A stretch of 64,000 bases of DNA from Nitrospira sp. (GTDB lineage: Bacteria; Nitrospirota; Nitrospiria; Nitrospirales; Nitrospiraceae): positions 186,001-250,000 of the forward strand of contig CP126123.1 of NCBI GenBank assembly GCA_030123605.1, given 5' to 3'. Position numbers and translations under genes: made by a program. The notes beneath the pieces are model-generated. The model did no database searches and was not told the DNA's origin. It was given only the letters and a program-made list of their open reading frames with translations. Of this stretch, positions 45,105-53,710 are shown piece after piece; positions within the stretch are counted from its first letter, which is position 1, and each line of letters starts with the position of its first letter.

Positions 45105-47114
45105 ATGATGCGAGACGGCGATGCGCCTCGGGACAGCGTCGACCAGCCTCTCGTTCCCGCCTCCGTCACACTCCCGGAGATCACACCGAAGGCCGTGGTG
45201 CTTTCGATTGTGCTCGCCGCCGTGCTCGCCGGGGCCAATGCCTATCTGGGGCTGTTCGCCGGGATGACGGTGTCCGCTTCGATTCCAGCCGCCGTCGTTT
45301 CCATGGCGGTGTTGCGCCTGTTCCGCCGCTCGAACATCCTGGAAAACAACATCGTTCAAACCGCGGCTTCATCAGGCGAGGCCCTGGCGGCCGGCGTGAT
45401 TTTTACCATTCCGGGGCTGCTGCTGATCGGGTATTGGGACTCGTTCGATTACCGGCAAACCTTTACCTTGTCGCTTATCGGCGGGGTGCTGGGTGTGTTG
45501 TTTACCATTCCGCTCCGCCGAGCCTTGATCATCCATGCCAGGCTTCGCTTTCCGGAAGGTGTCGCGACCGCAGAGGTCTTGAAAGTCGGGGCCTCGTCGG
45601 GTGCCGATGCCGGAGGCAAGTTGTGGCAGTTGTTGGGGGCCGCGGCCATGGGCGGTTGTTTCAAGTTTGCGGAGGGGGGCTTGAAACTCTGGAGCGAATC
45701 GTTGGAAGGGGCCGTCCAGCTTGGGCGCCCGACGTTTTATGGAGGACTCAACTTGTCGCCGGCCTTGGTGGCCGTCGGGTACATTATCGGGCTCAACACG
45801 GCGGTGGTCGTGTTTCTCGGCGGCGCGATCGGGTGGCTGGTCTTGCTGCCTTCCTATCAGATGATCATCGACCAGCCGGGTACTCTGACGGGCATGGCTG
45901 CGGCCAAGGCGATATGGAGCGGGCAGATTCGTTACATCGGTATCGGCGCCATGTTGGTGGGAGGATTGTGGACCCTGTTTCAGGTTCGCGGGCCGGTTCT
46001 CCAAAGCCTTCAGCAACTCATCGTTCTGTATGGGGTTCATCGGCAACATCGCCGGCAATCGACGCCGCTGCGCACTGAACGTGATGCGAGCATCGGCTGG
46101 TTGATCGGCCTGACCCTGCTGTCTCTGGTTCCCATGGTGGTCCTGTATCAAAATCTGTTGGGCCACAATCTGTGGGGTGGAATGGGGTTGACCATTCTGA
46201 TGGCCGTGGCGGCCTTTCTCTTTTCTTCGGTAGCCGGTTATATGGCGGGGCTCGTCGGCAGTTCGAGTAATCCGGTGTCGGGCGTCACGATCGCCACGAT
46301 CATGCTCGCTTCGTTGCTGTTGCTGGGGATCTTGGGACAGGGCAATCCTGCCGGTCCTGCGGCGGCCTTGCTGGTGGGGGCCGTCGTCTGTTGCGCCGCT
46401 GCGATGGGAGGCGACAATCTCCAGGATCTCAAAACAGGCCATCTGGTCGGTGCGACCCCTTGGAAGCAACAGGTGATGCAGGTCATCGGGGTGGCGACCG
46501 GGGCCGTCGTCATCGTGCCGGTGTTGTCCCTGCTGCAAGCGAAGTATGGGATCGGAGAGGCGACGGCCGCACATCCCCATCCGCTCAGCGCCCCTCAGGC
46601 CACGCTCATGGCGAATCTCGCCAAAGGTGTCTTCGGGGGATCATTGCCGTGGCACCTCGTCGGAGTCGGAATGGTGCTGGGCGTCGTCGTGATCGGGCTC
46701 GATGTACGTCAAGAACGACGGCAGGCGTCCTTCCGTCTTCCTGTATTAGCCGTGGCGCTCGGCATCTACTTGCCGCTGAAACTGTCGGCGACCGTCCTCT
46801 TAGGTGGTCTTCTTGCCGAATACGCTCGAACCGGTCAAAACGCCGTAGGTCCCGCCTCGGAGGACCGAGGCCTGTTGTTTGCCGCCGGGTTGGTGACGGG
46901 GGAAGCGTTGATCGGAATTCTATTGGCCCTTCCCATCGCCCTCAGCTCCCTCTGGCCGTCGCTTTCCGGAGATCCGTTTCAATTGGTTGCCGCCCCACCC
47001 TTGGGAGGCTGGCCGGGGCTCGTGGCGCTGATGTTTGTGGGCCTGTTGCTCGTGCGCGCCGCTTGTACGGAAGGTCCTGACAAAAGAGGGGCTCAGGTTT
47101 CCGATCGACTGTGA
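45105..47114 (+). CDS. OPT-family oligopeptide/metal transporter
   Basis: 669 aa, about 14-16 membrane segments. 'NAYLGLFAGMTVSASIPAAV', 'ILENNIVQTAASSGEALA', 'GGVLGVLFTIPLRR' and 'GGDNLQDLKTGHLVGATPWK' are OPT signatures. Family members import oligopeptides or metal-siderophore complexes using the proton gradient. It starts 4 bp after rlmI, so they are co-transcribed. Substrate unknown. Confidence 0.9.
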   Translation: MMRDGDAPRDSVDQPLVPASVTLPEITPKAVVLSIVLAAVLAGANAYLGLFAGMTVSASIPAAVVSMAVLRLFRRSNILENNIVQTAASSGEALAAGVIFTIPGLLLIGYWDSFDYRQTFTLSLIGGVLGVLFTIPLRRALIIHARLRFPEGVATAEVLKVGASSGADAGGKLWQLLGAAAMGGCFKFAEGGLKLWSESLEGAVQLGRPTFYGGLNLSPALVAVGYIIGLNTAVVVFLGGAIGWLVLLPSYQMIIDQPGTLTGMAAAKAIWSGQIRYIGIGAMLVGGLWTLFQVRGPVLQSLQQLIVLYGVHRQHRRQSTPLRTERDASIGWLIGLTLLSLVPMVVLYQNLLGHNLWGGMGLTILMAVAAFLFSSVAGYMAGLVGSSSNPVSGVTIATIMLASLLLLGILGQGNPAGPAAALLVGAVVCCAAAMGGDNLQDLKTGHLVGATPWKQQVMQVIGVATGAVVIVPVLSLLQAKYGIGEATAAHPHPLSAPQATLMANLAKGVFGGSLPWHLVGVGMVLGVVVIGLDVRQERRQASFRLPVLAVALGIYLPLKLSATVLLGGLLAEYARTGQNAVGPASEDRGLLFAAGLVTGEALIGILLALPIALSSLWPSLSGDPFQLVAAPPLGGWPGLVALMFVGLLLVRAACTEGPDKRGAQVSDRL

Positions 47115-47149
47115 CAGACCGTCACGGGCGTGGATGAGATGGGACGAGG

Positions 47150-47620
47150 TCAGTCGCTGGGAGGCTCAAAATGGCCCGGCGGGCGAGATTGCCAAGGCAC
47201 GGTCGCCTGTTTGGACTGTTTCACGAGGCTCCGCAGGCTCACCTCTGCGGCCCGTAGAAGTTTGGGGTCTCCGCTCTGCAGGAGTGCCGTGAGCAGGACA
47301 TAGAGAGAACGGCCGTGTCCTACTGACAGGAGCATTTTCTCCAGGACCGGATCCGCCCCAGTCAAGGCGGCGAGAGCGGGTTGTTCCTCGTCATCGTCCC
47401 GGCACAGGAGGTCGAAATCGGAGGGATGGATGAATAACCAGGGAAGGGGAATCTTCAGGGCACCGGCCACTGCCTCCAAGGTTGAGTAACCAGGGTCAAC
47501 CTGTTCCGATTCCACTGCCTCAATGAGAGAGGTTGCGATTCCCGCCAGTTCTGCGAGTGCGCTCTCGGAATATTTTTGCGATACCCGCCATGCGCGAACC
47601 AAGGTTCCGACGTGTGACAT
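47150..47620 (-). CDS. XRE-family helix-turn-helix regulator
   Basis: 156 aa. N-terminal XRE domain: 'LVRAWRVSQKYSESALAELAGIATSLIEAVE' then 'PGYSTLEAVAGALKIPLPWL'. The C-terminal ~80 residues are helical and unassigned ('LEKMLLSVGHGRSLYVLLTALLQ'). An 'AT-rich' palindrome (47679-47695) upstream could be its operator. The promoter predicts a leaderless mRNA. Confidence 0.82.
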   Translation of the reverse strand: MSHVGTLVRAWRVSQKYSESALAELAGIATSLIEAVESEQVDPGYSTLEAVAGALKIPLPWLFIHPSDFDLLCRDDDEEQPALAALTGADPVLEKMLLSVGHGRSLYVLLTALLQSGDPKLLRAAEVSLRSLVKQSKQATVPWQSRPPGHFEPPSD

Positions 47621-47626
47621 GGCGCG

Positions 47627-47655
47627 ATATTACTGCATACGATTCGGACCCGCAA
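47627..47655 (-). promoter_or_regulatory. Promoter of the XRE gene predicting a leaderless mRNA
   Basis: Minus strand: TTGCGG, 17 bp, TAATAT, then cgcgcc and the ATG. The start site would coincide with the ATG. The same six-base spacer cgcgcc precedes the proC ATG. Confidence 0.6.
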
Positions 47656-47678
47656 CTTGGCTGTCTTGGTATGGTCGA

Positions 47679-47695
47679 ATATTGTTTCGCAATAT
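47679..47695. promoter_or_regulatory. Palindrome, candidate XRE operator
   Basis: ATATTG-tttcg-CAATAT, perfect 6-bp arms, in an otherwise GC-rich region 59 bp upstream of the XRE gene and 97 bp upstream of the divergent coiled-coil gene. Autoregulation is inferred. Confidence 0.4.
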
Positions 47696-47791
47696 CAAGG
47701 TCTTAATGGAGATTCGCCTAGGTAGAACAAAGATGTCGAAATCGAGTACAATGGGCGGAGGTGATGAATTTGAGGCGAGGAGGATCAGCCG

Positions 47792-48133
47792 ATGTTAGGA
47801 ACCGACATTCGCGGCATTATGGCCGAAGAGGAAGAAGTCCAGCGGCGGCAGGAAGCCTTGCAGTCATTGATGTCGATGCGCGAAAGGCTGCTGCGCGAAT
47901 CGTTGGAGGCGCGGATCAAACGGGCACGTGGAACGGGAGACTGGACGAACCTGTCGCGTGCGGAATGTGCCAATATTTATAAACAGGAACGCGTCCACCT
48001 TCGTGCGCAGTTGGAACAACTGAAGGTCGAACGGGATCGTACTCGCGGAAAGTTATCTGCTCTCAAACGAGCCAAAGCTCGCGCACAACGTATTCGTGCC
48101 GCTGAAGCCGCTGCCGGCAAGAAGCGCAAATAA
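47792..48133 (+). CDS. Hypothetical coiled-coil protein
   Basis: 113 aa from ATG 47792 (site 'gaggagg' 9 nt upstream). Almost entirely charged helix, with Arg/Glu heptads ('EEEEVQRRQEALQSLMSMRERLL', split at residue 37) and a Lys/Arg-rich tail. A TACAAT box at 47747-47752 may be its -10. It is divergent from the XRE gene; function unknown. Confidence 0.65.
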   Translation: MLGTDIRGIMAEEEEVQRRQEALQSLMSMRERLLRESLEARIKRARGTGDWTNLSRAECANIYKQERVHLRAQLEQLKVERDRTRGKLSALKRAKARAQRIRAAEAAAGKKRK

Positions 48134-48207
48134 GCACCAGTCGAGAGGGGGGCCTTGGCCGAACGGGCAAGACCCCGCTCTCGATTGCCTACCCTAGTGG
48201 ATGACTG

Positions 48208-49023
48208 TTGGCTGGTTCACCTCGTCCAATCTCCCGCAATCAGATCTCCTACATCCGGGACTTGATCCAAACCAGGCGCACCCGCGACCGGGAGGGTCTG
48301 TTTGTCCTCGAAGGTGCGAAACCCATCCTTGAGTTGCTGCAATCGGCACCTCACCACGTGGTGACTGTCGTCGCGTCGCCCGGCTTTCTCGATCGGCAAT
48401 CTCTTGCGGTGAAACAACAACTGCTACGCCGCGAGGGTGCGTTCTATCTCTGCTCCGATGAGCGCCTGGCCAAAATCTCCGCCGTTGAGACTTCGAGCGG
48501 CGCAGTGGCAATCGTCCGCCGACCGATCTGGGATCAATCCGCCGTGCTTGCTCGACCGAGGGTTTTTGGCCTGTACGGCGACAGGCTTCAGGATCCGACA
48601 AATATCGGCGCGATCATCCGAACGGCGGCGGGGTTGGATGTGAGCGGGCTGTGGCTGGCGCCGGATTCCGTCGATGTCTTCAATCCAAAAGTCGTGCGGG
48701 CGACCGCCGGCGCGCTGTTTCGACTTCCCATTTTTTTCCGTACGGCCATTGAAGAATTGGTCGAGCTGGGCTGTGAGGTATTCGCCGCCGACGCCGCGAC
48801 CGGCGGCCTTCCCATTCGTTCGATTCAAACCCTTCCCCCGCGAACCATCGTCGCCATCGGAAATGAGGGCAGAGGGCTGTCGGCTGCCACCATGGCCGCG
48901 GCGCGAGTCAGGTTTACCATTCCCCTGAAACAGGATGTCGAGTCACTCAACGTGGCCGCCACGGCTGCCATCGCCCTCTTCCATTTGTCCGGGCTTCCGA
49001 TCGCACACAGTTCCGCATCGTGA
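48208..49023 (+). CDS. SpoU/TrmH-family RNA 2'-O-methyltransferase
   Basis: 271 aa from TTG 48208. The N-terminal substrate-binding part ('REGLFVLEGAKPILELL') is followed by the SPOUT knot: motif 1 'DRLQDPTNIGAIIRTAAG', motif 2 'IVAIGNEGRGLS' and motif 3 'VESLNVAATAAIALF'. Members methylate ribose in 23S rRNA or tRNA using SAM; the target here is not evident. Confidence 0.88.
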   Translation: MAGSPRPISRNQISYIRDLIQTRRTRDREGLFVLEGAKPILELLQSAPHHVVTVVASPGFLDRQSLAVKQQLLRREGAFYLCSDERLAKISAVETSSGAVAIVRRPIWDQSAVLARPRVFGLYGDRLQDPTNIGAIIRTAAGLDVSGLWLAPDSVDVFNPKVVRATAGALFRLPIFFRTAIEELVELGCEVFAADAATGGLPIRSIQTLPPRTIVAIGNEGRGLSAATMAAARVRFTIPLKQDVESLNVAATAAIALFHLSGLPIAHSSAS

Positions 49024-49245
49024 TGTCTGCTGTGACGATTGGACGGCGAACCGGAACCACTGGTCTGGAAGCCACCCCTCCATTTCGATGCGAGCGGTCA
49101 TAGACCAAGCGTGCTCGATTGATTCGATGCCGTGAACTTTGCCGTTCGATGTCGCAAGCGGCATGGTTCTTTGCCTGTCTGAGGGAGCGACCTGTATCCT
49201 TCAAGATACGTGGTTGTATCTAATCAGAGACGCGCGAACTCGCAC

Positions 49246-49261
49246 AGGCCGCACACTTGCC
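49246..49261 (+). promoter_or_regulatory. Candidate sigma54 promoter of the eCIS regulator
   Basis: AGGCCGCACACTTGCC: the -24 GG (49247-49248) and -12 GC (49259-49260) have the required 10-bp spacing, with GGC and TTGC matched. It sits 92 bp upstream of the regulator ATG. The rest of the 49024-49352 gap shows only a short hairpin (gtatc/gatac near 49192-49208) and a repeated ACATGCAG (49283 and 49314, 31 bp apart). Confidence 0.35.
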
Positions 49262-49352
49262 ACGCAAGACATTGAAAATAAAACATGCAGTTTTGGAGTG
49301 AAACGGGTAAGAGACATGCAGCATTCTCCGCCCGAAGCTGTAGGAGAATCTC

Positions 49353-50714
49353 ATGAGACACTCATCAATCTTGGTTGCGATCGACCATGGGCAACTGCGC
49401 CAAACTGTGAAGACTGTCTTGCTCACCCAGGGGTGGGAGATCCTCGAAGCCTCCAAGCCTCCTCAACCGATCTCGGTCGCCGGACGTCATACGCCTGATC
49501 TCGTGATTGCGGATCGATGTTACAGCGATTCCCGTGAGGCCTTTGCGTTCACCCAAGACATCCGCAGGTTGTATCCGGCGATTCCGATCATTTTGGTGGC
49601 GGAGAAGAGTTCGGAAGAACAGGCTATTGCGGCGTTGAAAGCCGGGATCAACGATTATATCAAGCAGCCCTTCGCAGCGGATGAAATGGTCGCCGCTGTC
49701 CGTCGTTGCCTCTCGGGCAAGATTGCGCTGGAGTCTTCGGAAGGATCGGCGGAGGTATCGGGCCTGATGGGTGGCCATCGGATGGTGGGTGAAAGCCGGG
49801 CGATGTGCGACATCAAGGCACACCTTGGAAGGGTGGCAAGGACGGGGAGCACCGTCTTGATCACGGGAGAGACGGGGACGGGAAAAGAACTCATCGCCGA
49901 GATGATCCATAGGCAAAGCCCCAGGCGGCACGGTCCGTTTGTGTGCATCAATTGCGCGGCGATCCCCGACGCCTTGTTGGAAAGTGAGTTGTTCGGATAT
50001 GAACGGGGAGCCTTTACAGGGGCGCTGTCAATGAGGGACGGTCTGTTGAAGCAGGCGAGCGGGGGGACGATCTTTTTCGATGAGATCGGCGACATGAGTT
50101 TGTACGCGCAAGCAAAGATGTTGCGGGCCATCGAAACCAAGACCGTATGTCCCCTCGGAGGGAAACGAAGCACCGCCGTGGATATCAGGATCATCGCGGC
50201 CACGAATCAAGATTTGAAACGATTGATGGAAGAAGGAAAATTCCGACAAGATCTGTACTTCAGGCTCAACGTGACGAGGCTTCACCTCCCGCCCTTGCGC
50301 CAACGAAGAGAAGACATTCCGCTGTTGCTCACACACTATCTCCAGGAATTGAATCGTCGGTTCGGGAGCGAGGTGCAAGGGTTCACTGAACAGGCCCTGA
50401 CCTGTTTGATCCGGTATGAATGGCCCGGCAATGTGCGGGAACTGAAAAATCTCGTCGAAGCCATCATGGTCAACCATCCCTCTCCATGGATCGACGTCGA
50501 AGATTGCCCGGAGTTGTTGAGCCATGAATCTCAGGAGGAAGCGCCTCCACAGACGGAGCGCGACCGTCTACTCGCCGTCCTGTTTTCGACGAACTGGAAT
50601 AAGAGCAAGGCCGCTCAACAGCTGCATTGGTCGCGAATGACCCTGTATCGCAAGATCGAGAAGTATCACCTCGTCTCATCACCTCACAACCTCGCCTCGA
50701 AAAAGACGGATTGA
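49353..50714 (+). CDS. sigma54-dependent NtrC-type response regulator next to the eCIS locus
   Basis: 453 aa, site 'aggag' 8 nt upstream. The receiver domain (1-118) keeps phospho-acceptor Asp54 and Lys104 but only one of the N-terminal acidic pair. The AAA+ domain has Walker A 'GETGTGKE' (about 172), the sigma54-contacting 'GAFTGA' (about 219) and Walker B 'GGTIFFDEIGD'. A Fis-type helix-turn-helix ends it ('NKSKAAQQLHWSRMTLYRK'). No histidine kinase lies nearby. Position and the downstream palindromes suggest it drives the injection-system operon. Confidence 0.9.
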   Translation: MRHSSILVAIDHGQLRQTVKTVLLTQGWEILEASKPPQPISVAGRHTPDLVIADRCYSDSREAFAFTQDIRRLYPAIPIILVAEKSSEEQAIAALKAGINDYIKQPFAADEMVAAVRRCLSGKIALESSEGSAEVSGLMGGHRMVGESRAMCDIKAHLGRVARTGSTVLITGETGTGKELIAEMIHRQSPRRHGPFVCINCAAIPDALLESELFGYERGAFTGALSMRDGLLKQASGGTIFFDEIGDMSLYAQAKMLRAIETKTVCPLGGKRSTAVDIRIIAATNQDLKRLMEEGKFRQDLYFRLNVTRLHLPPLRQRREDIPLLLTHYLQELNRRFGSEVQGFTEQALTCLIRYEWPGNVRELKNLVEAIMVNHPSPWIDVEDCPELLSHESQEEAPPQTERDRLLAVLFSTNWNKSKAAQQLHWSRMTLYRKIEKYHLVSSPHNLASKKTD

Positions 50715-50738
50715 ATTCTGTGGCCGCTGGAGCCATCC

Positions 50739-50757
50739 TGTCACATCCGTTGCGACA
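50739..50757. promoter_or_regulatory. Imperfect palindrome, candidate enhancer site 1
   Basis: TGTCAC-N7-GCGACA, one mismatch from the symmetric TGTCAC-N7-GTGACA found at 50864. Its left part TGTCAC-N5-TTGCG also resembles a sigma54 promoter, with T for the second invariant G. A third dyad, GACACCT-N7-AGGTGTC (50754-50774), overlaps its right edge. Confidence 0.45.
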
Positions 50758-50857
50758 CCTGTTACAGAGGTGTCACAGCACGACCTCCGCCCCCACATCC
50801 AGCTGGTTCGGTCAAATTTCCTGCCTCGCCCTGCAAGGCCCGGTGGTGACCGGCGCG

Positions 50858-50888
50858 AAGACCTGTCACATGTCCTGTGACAGGTCTT
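50858..50888. promoter_or_regulatory. Perfect 12-bp palindrome, candidate enhancer site 2
   Basis: Arms AAGACCTGTCAC and GTGACAGGTCTT around a 7-nt centre; the core is TGTCAC-N7-GTGACA (50864-50882). It is a likely binding site of the adjacent regulator. A terminator stem for the regulator gene is the alternative, but no T-run follows. The rest of this 340-bp gap (50715-51054) shows no gene. Confidence 0.55.
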
Positions 50889-51054
50889 GATCCTTGTCGG
50901 TGCCGTGCTGTTCGGCCCGCAGCGAAACCCCTGAGCCGACGCCCGCTTGCGCGAACAACACCACAAGACACGGTCGGCATCGATTTTGATCTTGCCTGAG
51001 CGGACAGGAGAGTAACCGCATCCGGTTCCAAACCCTCATTACGCGAGGGCCGTC

Positions 51055-51306
51055 ATGCTGGAGCCTGAAACACACACGTGCGAAGGAGGAGGCCGACTGG
51101 AAGGACGTTATGCGAACTACTTCGAGATCGGTCACAACGCCTTCGAGTTTCTGCTCGACTTGGGGCAGGCCTATCCGGAAGGCGAAAGGGCGCGCATCCA
51201 TACGAGGATCATCACCGGTCCGAAATATGCCAAGGCGCTCTGCGACCTTCTCACTGAATCGATCGATCGATACGAGCGGTCCTTCGGAGTCATTCGAAAG
51301 GATTGA
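51055..51306 (+). CDS. DUF3467 protein
   Basis: 83 aa. 'RYANYFEIGHNAFEFLLDLG' and 'IHTRIITGPKYAKAL' match DUF3467, a small family often next to phage-tail-like particle genes. Start ATG 51055. It is the first gene after the palindrome region and reads with the ATPase gene. Biochemical role unknown. Confidence 0.8.
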   Translation: MLEPETHTCEGGGRLEGRYANYFEIGHNAFEFLLDLGQAYPEGERARIHTRIITGPKYAKALCDLLTESIDRYERSFGVIRKD

Positions 51307-51409
51307 AGGGGATCGGAGTGCATAAGGGATCGGCGGTGAACGGACAGCGAGTCGGAGGGAGTTTCCCGATGGCGGCCGGTGTGATGGGGATCGAGACGGA
51401 GATCCGCTC

Positions 51410-53623
51410 GTGAGTGTTTCATCCGCGACACAGACGGGCCGCAGTGAGTCAGGAGCGGGTCATTCCTGTCTCGCAACCCTGTGGCTGGCCCTACGGCGTC
51501 TCGATACGATCTTGGACCTTGCCGTTCATGCGATGGAGCCTTCGAACGCGGAGGATGGATCTCCGCAGTTTCGGGGCCTGTACATCGGACGCGAAGAAGT
51601 CGAAAGGCTCCTGGCGAGAAAACCTATGGCGACGCCTTTTGACGCGATAGTTGCCGCGAAGGATGCAGACGGCGATCCGATTTTTGCGGAAGAGTCGCCG
51701 CTGTTTCAATTGATACGGGAATTCCGGCTGAGCAGTTTCGACGCGGATGTGTTGCTGTTGAGCCTGGCCTCCGAGATCGATCTCCGCTACGAAAAAATAT
51801 TCGCCTACCTTCAGGATGACGTGACAAGGAAGCGCCCGACCGTCGAATTGATGTTGAACCTGCTGTGCCGTTCGGGGGAGGAAAAACTGCGTCGACGTGC
51901 GCATTTCTATCCCTATGCTCCGCTGGTCCGCAATGCGCTGGTCTATCTCGCGCCGGACCCTCATCAACCAGATGCATCCTTCTTGGCCCATGGAGTACGG
52001 ATCGACGATCAGATCACCCGCCTGTTGTTAGGACAAACCGGTGTGGACTCGAGGCTCGATTCATGGTGTGACTTGTTCGTGCCGCTTGAGACGCAGACCG
52101 TTTTGCCGTTGGAATCGGATCTGGTTCCCATACTGACCCGCCTCGTGAAGCAATCGGCAAACGGCTCTCTCCGCGCTTATTTTCAAGGTCCGGCGGAGAC
52201 GGAAAAACTTCATGTTGCGGAAGCGCTGGCCACGTCGCTGGGAGTGCCTGTGTTACACGTGCGGGCCGCCCGACTCGCGGAGAAGTCCGACTTCGAGTCT
52301 CTGTGCCGATTGCTTATGCGGGATGCGCGGATCAATCGAGCCGTCCTCTATGTGTCCGAGATCGATGAACTGGGGGCAAGGACAGAGAGCGCATGGGGTC
52401 GGCAGGCCCTTCTGGAACAGGTGAAACAACATTCCGGAATCACCATCCTGGCCGGCCGACGGGGCTGGGAGCCGCAGTCCTTCAATGGACTTGCGTTGAT
52501 TCCGATCGATTTCGACGTGCCCGAATATGAGACACGCGAGGCGCTTTGGGCCTCGCATCTCACGCGAGCGGGATACCACGTCGATGCAAATGCGATGCGG
52601 ACGCTTGCAGGTCGGTTCAGGCTCACTGCCGGGCAAATCGCTCAAGCGGCAACTTTCGCTTCGCTCTCAGCGGAATGGCATGCTTCGGCAGCGTCCTCAC
52701 ACGAGGAGAGTCGAGGGATCGAGAGGATCCCGATCGCCTCGCCGTCCCTCAGGGAGTTGACGGCAGCGGCCCGATCGCAATGCGGGCATGAACTTTCAGC
52801 TGCGGCGTGCAAGATCGAACCGAAGTACCGCTGGGATGATCTGGTCCTTCCCTCGGATCAGACGGAACAACTGCGAGAGGTATGCGCGCAGGCGCTGCAC
52901 AGACAGACTGTGTACGGCGATTGGGGATTCGACCGCAAGTTGTCACTGGGAAAAGGGCTCAACGTGCTCTTCTGCGGACCGCCTGGAACCGGGAAGACCA
53001 TGGCGGCGGAAGTCATCGCCTGTGAATTGGATCTGGATCTGTACCGGATCGATCTCTCGCAGGTCGTCAGCAAATACATCGGCGAAACAGAAAAAAATCT
53101 CCATCGTATTTTTTCCGCCGCCGCCGACAGCAACGGCATTTTGTTGTTCGATGAAGCCGATGCCTTGTTCGGCAAACGGTCGGAAGTACGCGATTCGCAC
53201 GATCGATACGCCAACATCGAAATCGCCTATTTGCTGCAAAAGATGGAGGAATACGAAGGGGTCAGTATCCTGGCGACGAACCTGCGCCAGAATCTGGATG
53301 ACGCGTTCGTCCGGAGGCTGCAATTCATCGTGGAGTTTCCTTTCCCCGACGAAGAATACCGACGAAGGATCTGGGAAAACGTTTTTCCGAAAGAAACGCC
53401 TCTGGGATCGGACGTGCGATTCGACCGTCTGGCCAAGGAGGTGCGTCTGGCCGGCGGCAACATCAAGAACATAGCGTTGGCGGCGGCATTTTATGCCGCA
53501 GCAGCGGGGGACTCCGTGCACATGGGGCACTTGATGCAGGCGGCGCATCGGGAGTACCAGAAACTCGGACGGTCCTGGAGCCGCAGCAGCGAAATCGAGA
53601 TCGCGAAGGCGACGACACGGTGA
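51410..53623 (+). CDS. eCIS AAA+ ATPase (Afp15/Pvc15 type)
   Basis: 737 aa from GTG 51410. About 1-230 is a helical/winged N-domain. A first AAA module is degenerate (its P-loop reads 'GPAETEK' near 259). The second is intact: Walker A 'GPPGTGKT' (about 522), Walker B 'ILLFDEADALFGKR' (about 578), and a sensor/arginine-finger part 'DDAFVRRLQFIVEFP'. Afp15-type ATPases are needed to assemble eCIS particles. GC and codon use match neighbours. Confidence 0.9.
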   Translation: MSVSSATQTGRSESGAGHSCLATLWLALRRLDTILDLAVHAMEPSNAEDGSPQFRGLYIGREEVERLLARKPMATPFDAIVAAKDADGDPIFAEESPLFQLIREFRLSSFDADVLLLSLASEIDLRYEKIFAYLQDDVTRKRPTVELMLNLLCRSGEEKLRRRAHFYPYAPLVRNALVYLAPDPHQPDASFLAHGVRIDDQITRLLLGQTGVDSRLDSWCDLFVPLETQTVLPLESDLVPILTRLVKQSANGSLRAYFQGPAETEKLHVAEALATSLGVPVLHVRAARLAEKSDFESLCRLLMRDARINRAVLYVSEIDELGARTESAWGRQALLEQVKQHSGITILAGRRGWEPQSFNGLALIPIDFDVPEYETREALWASHLTRAGYHVDANAMRTLAGRFRLTAGQIAQAATFASLSAEWHASAASSHEESRGIERIPIASPSLRELTAAARSQCGHELSAAACKIEPKYRWDDLVLPSDQTEQLREVCAQALHRQTVYGDWGFDRKLSLGKGLNVLFCGPPGTGKTMAAEVIACELDLDLYRIDLSQVVSKYIGETEKNLHRIFSAAADSNGILLFDEADALFGKRSEVRDSHDRYANIEIAYLLQKMEEYEGVSILATNLRQNLDDAFVRRLQFIVEFPFPDEEYRRRIWENVFPKETPLGSDVRFDRLAKEVRLAGGNIKNIALAAAFYAAAAGDSVHMGHLMQAAHREYQKLGRSWSRSSEIEIAKATTR

Positions 53624-53710
53624 TGCAGTGATGCCGTGCGGCGCATTATGCGGCGGCGTCGTGGCGGCAACGGGATCTGTTGAGAACCATTCGGGAGATC
53701 GAGCAAGCAT

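Noticed and set aside
48140-48185. Hairpin CGAGAG.../CTCTCG after the coiled-coil gene as a terminator
   Set aside because: The stem is interrupted, the loop is long and there is no T-run; kept out for lack of support.
51308-51321. GG-N10-GC pair before the ATPase gene as a sigma54 promoter
   Set aside because: Only the GG, GC and one flanking TGCA match; it lies in G-rich sequence where such pairs arise by chance.
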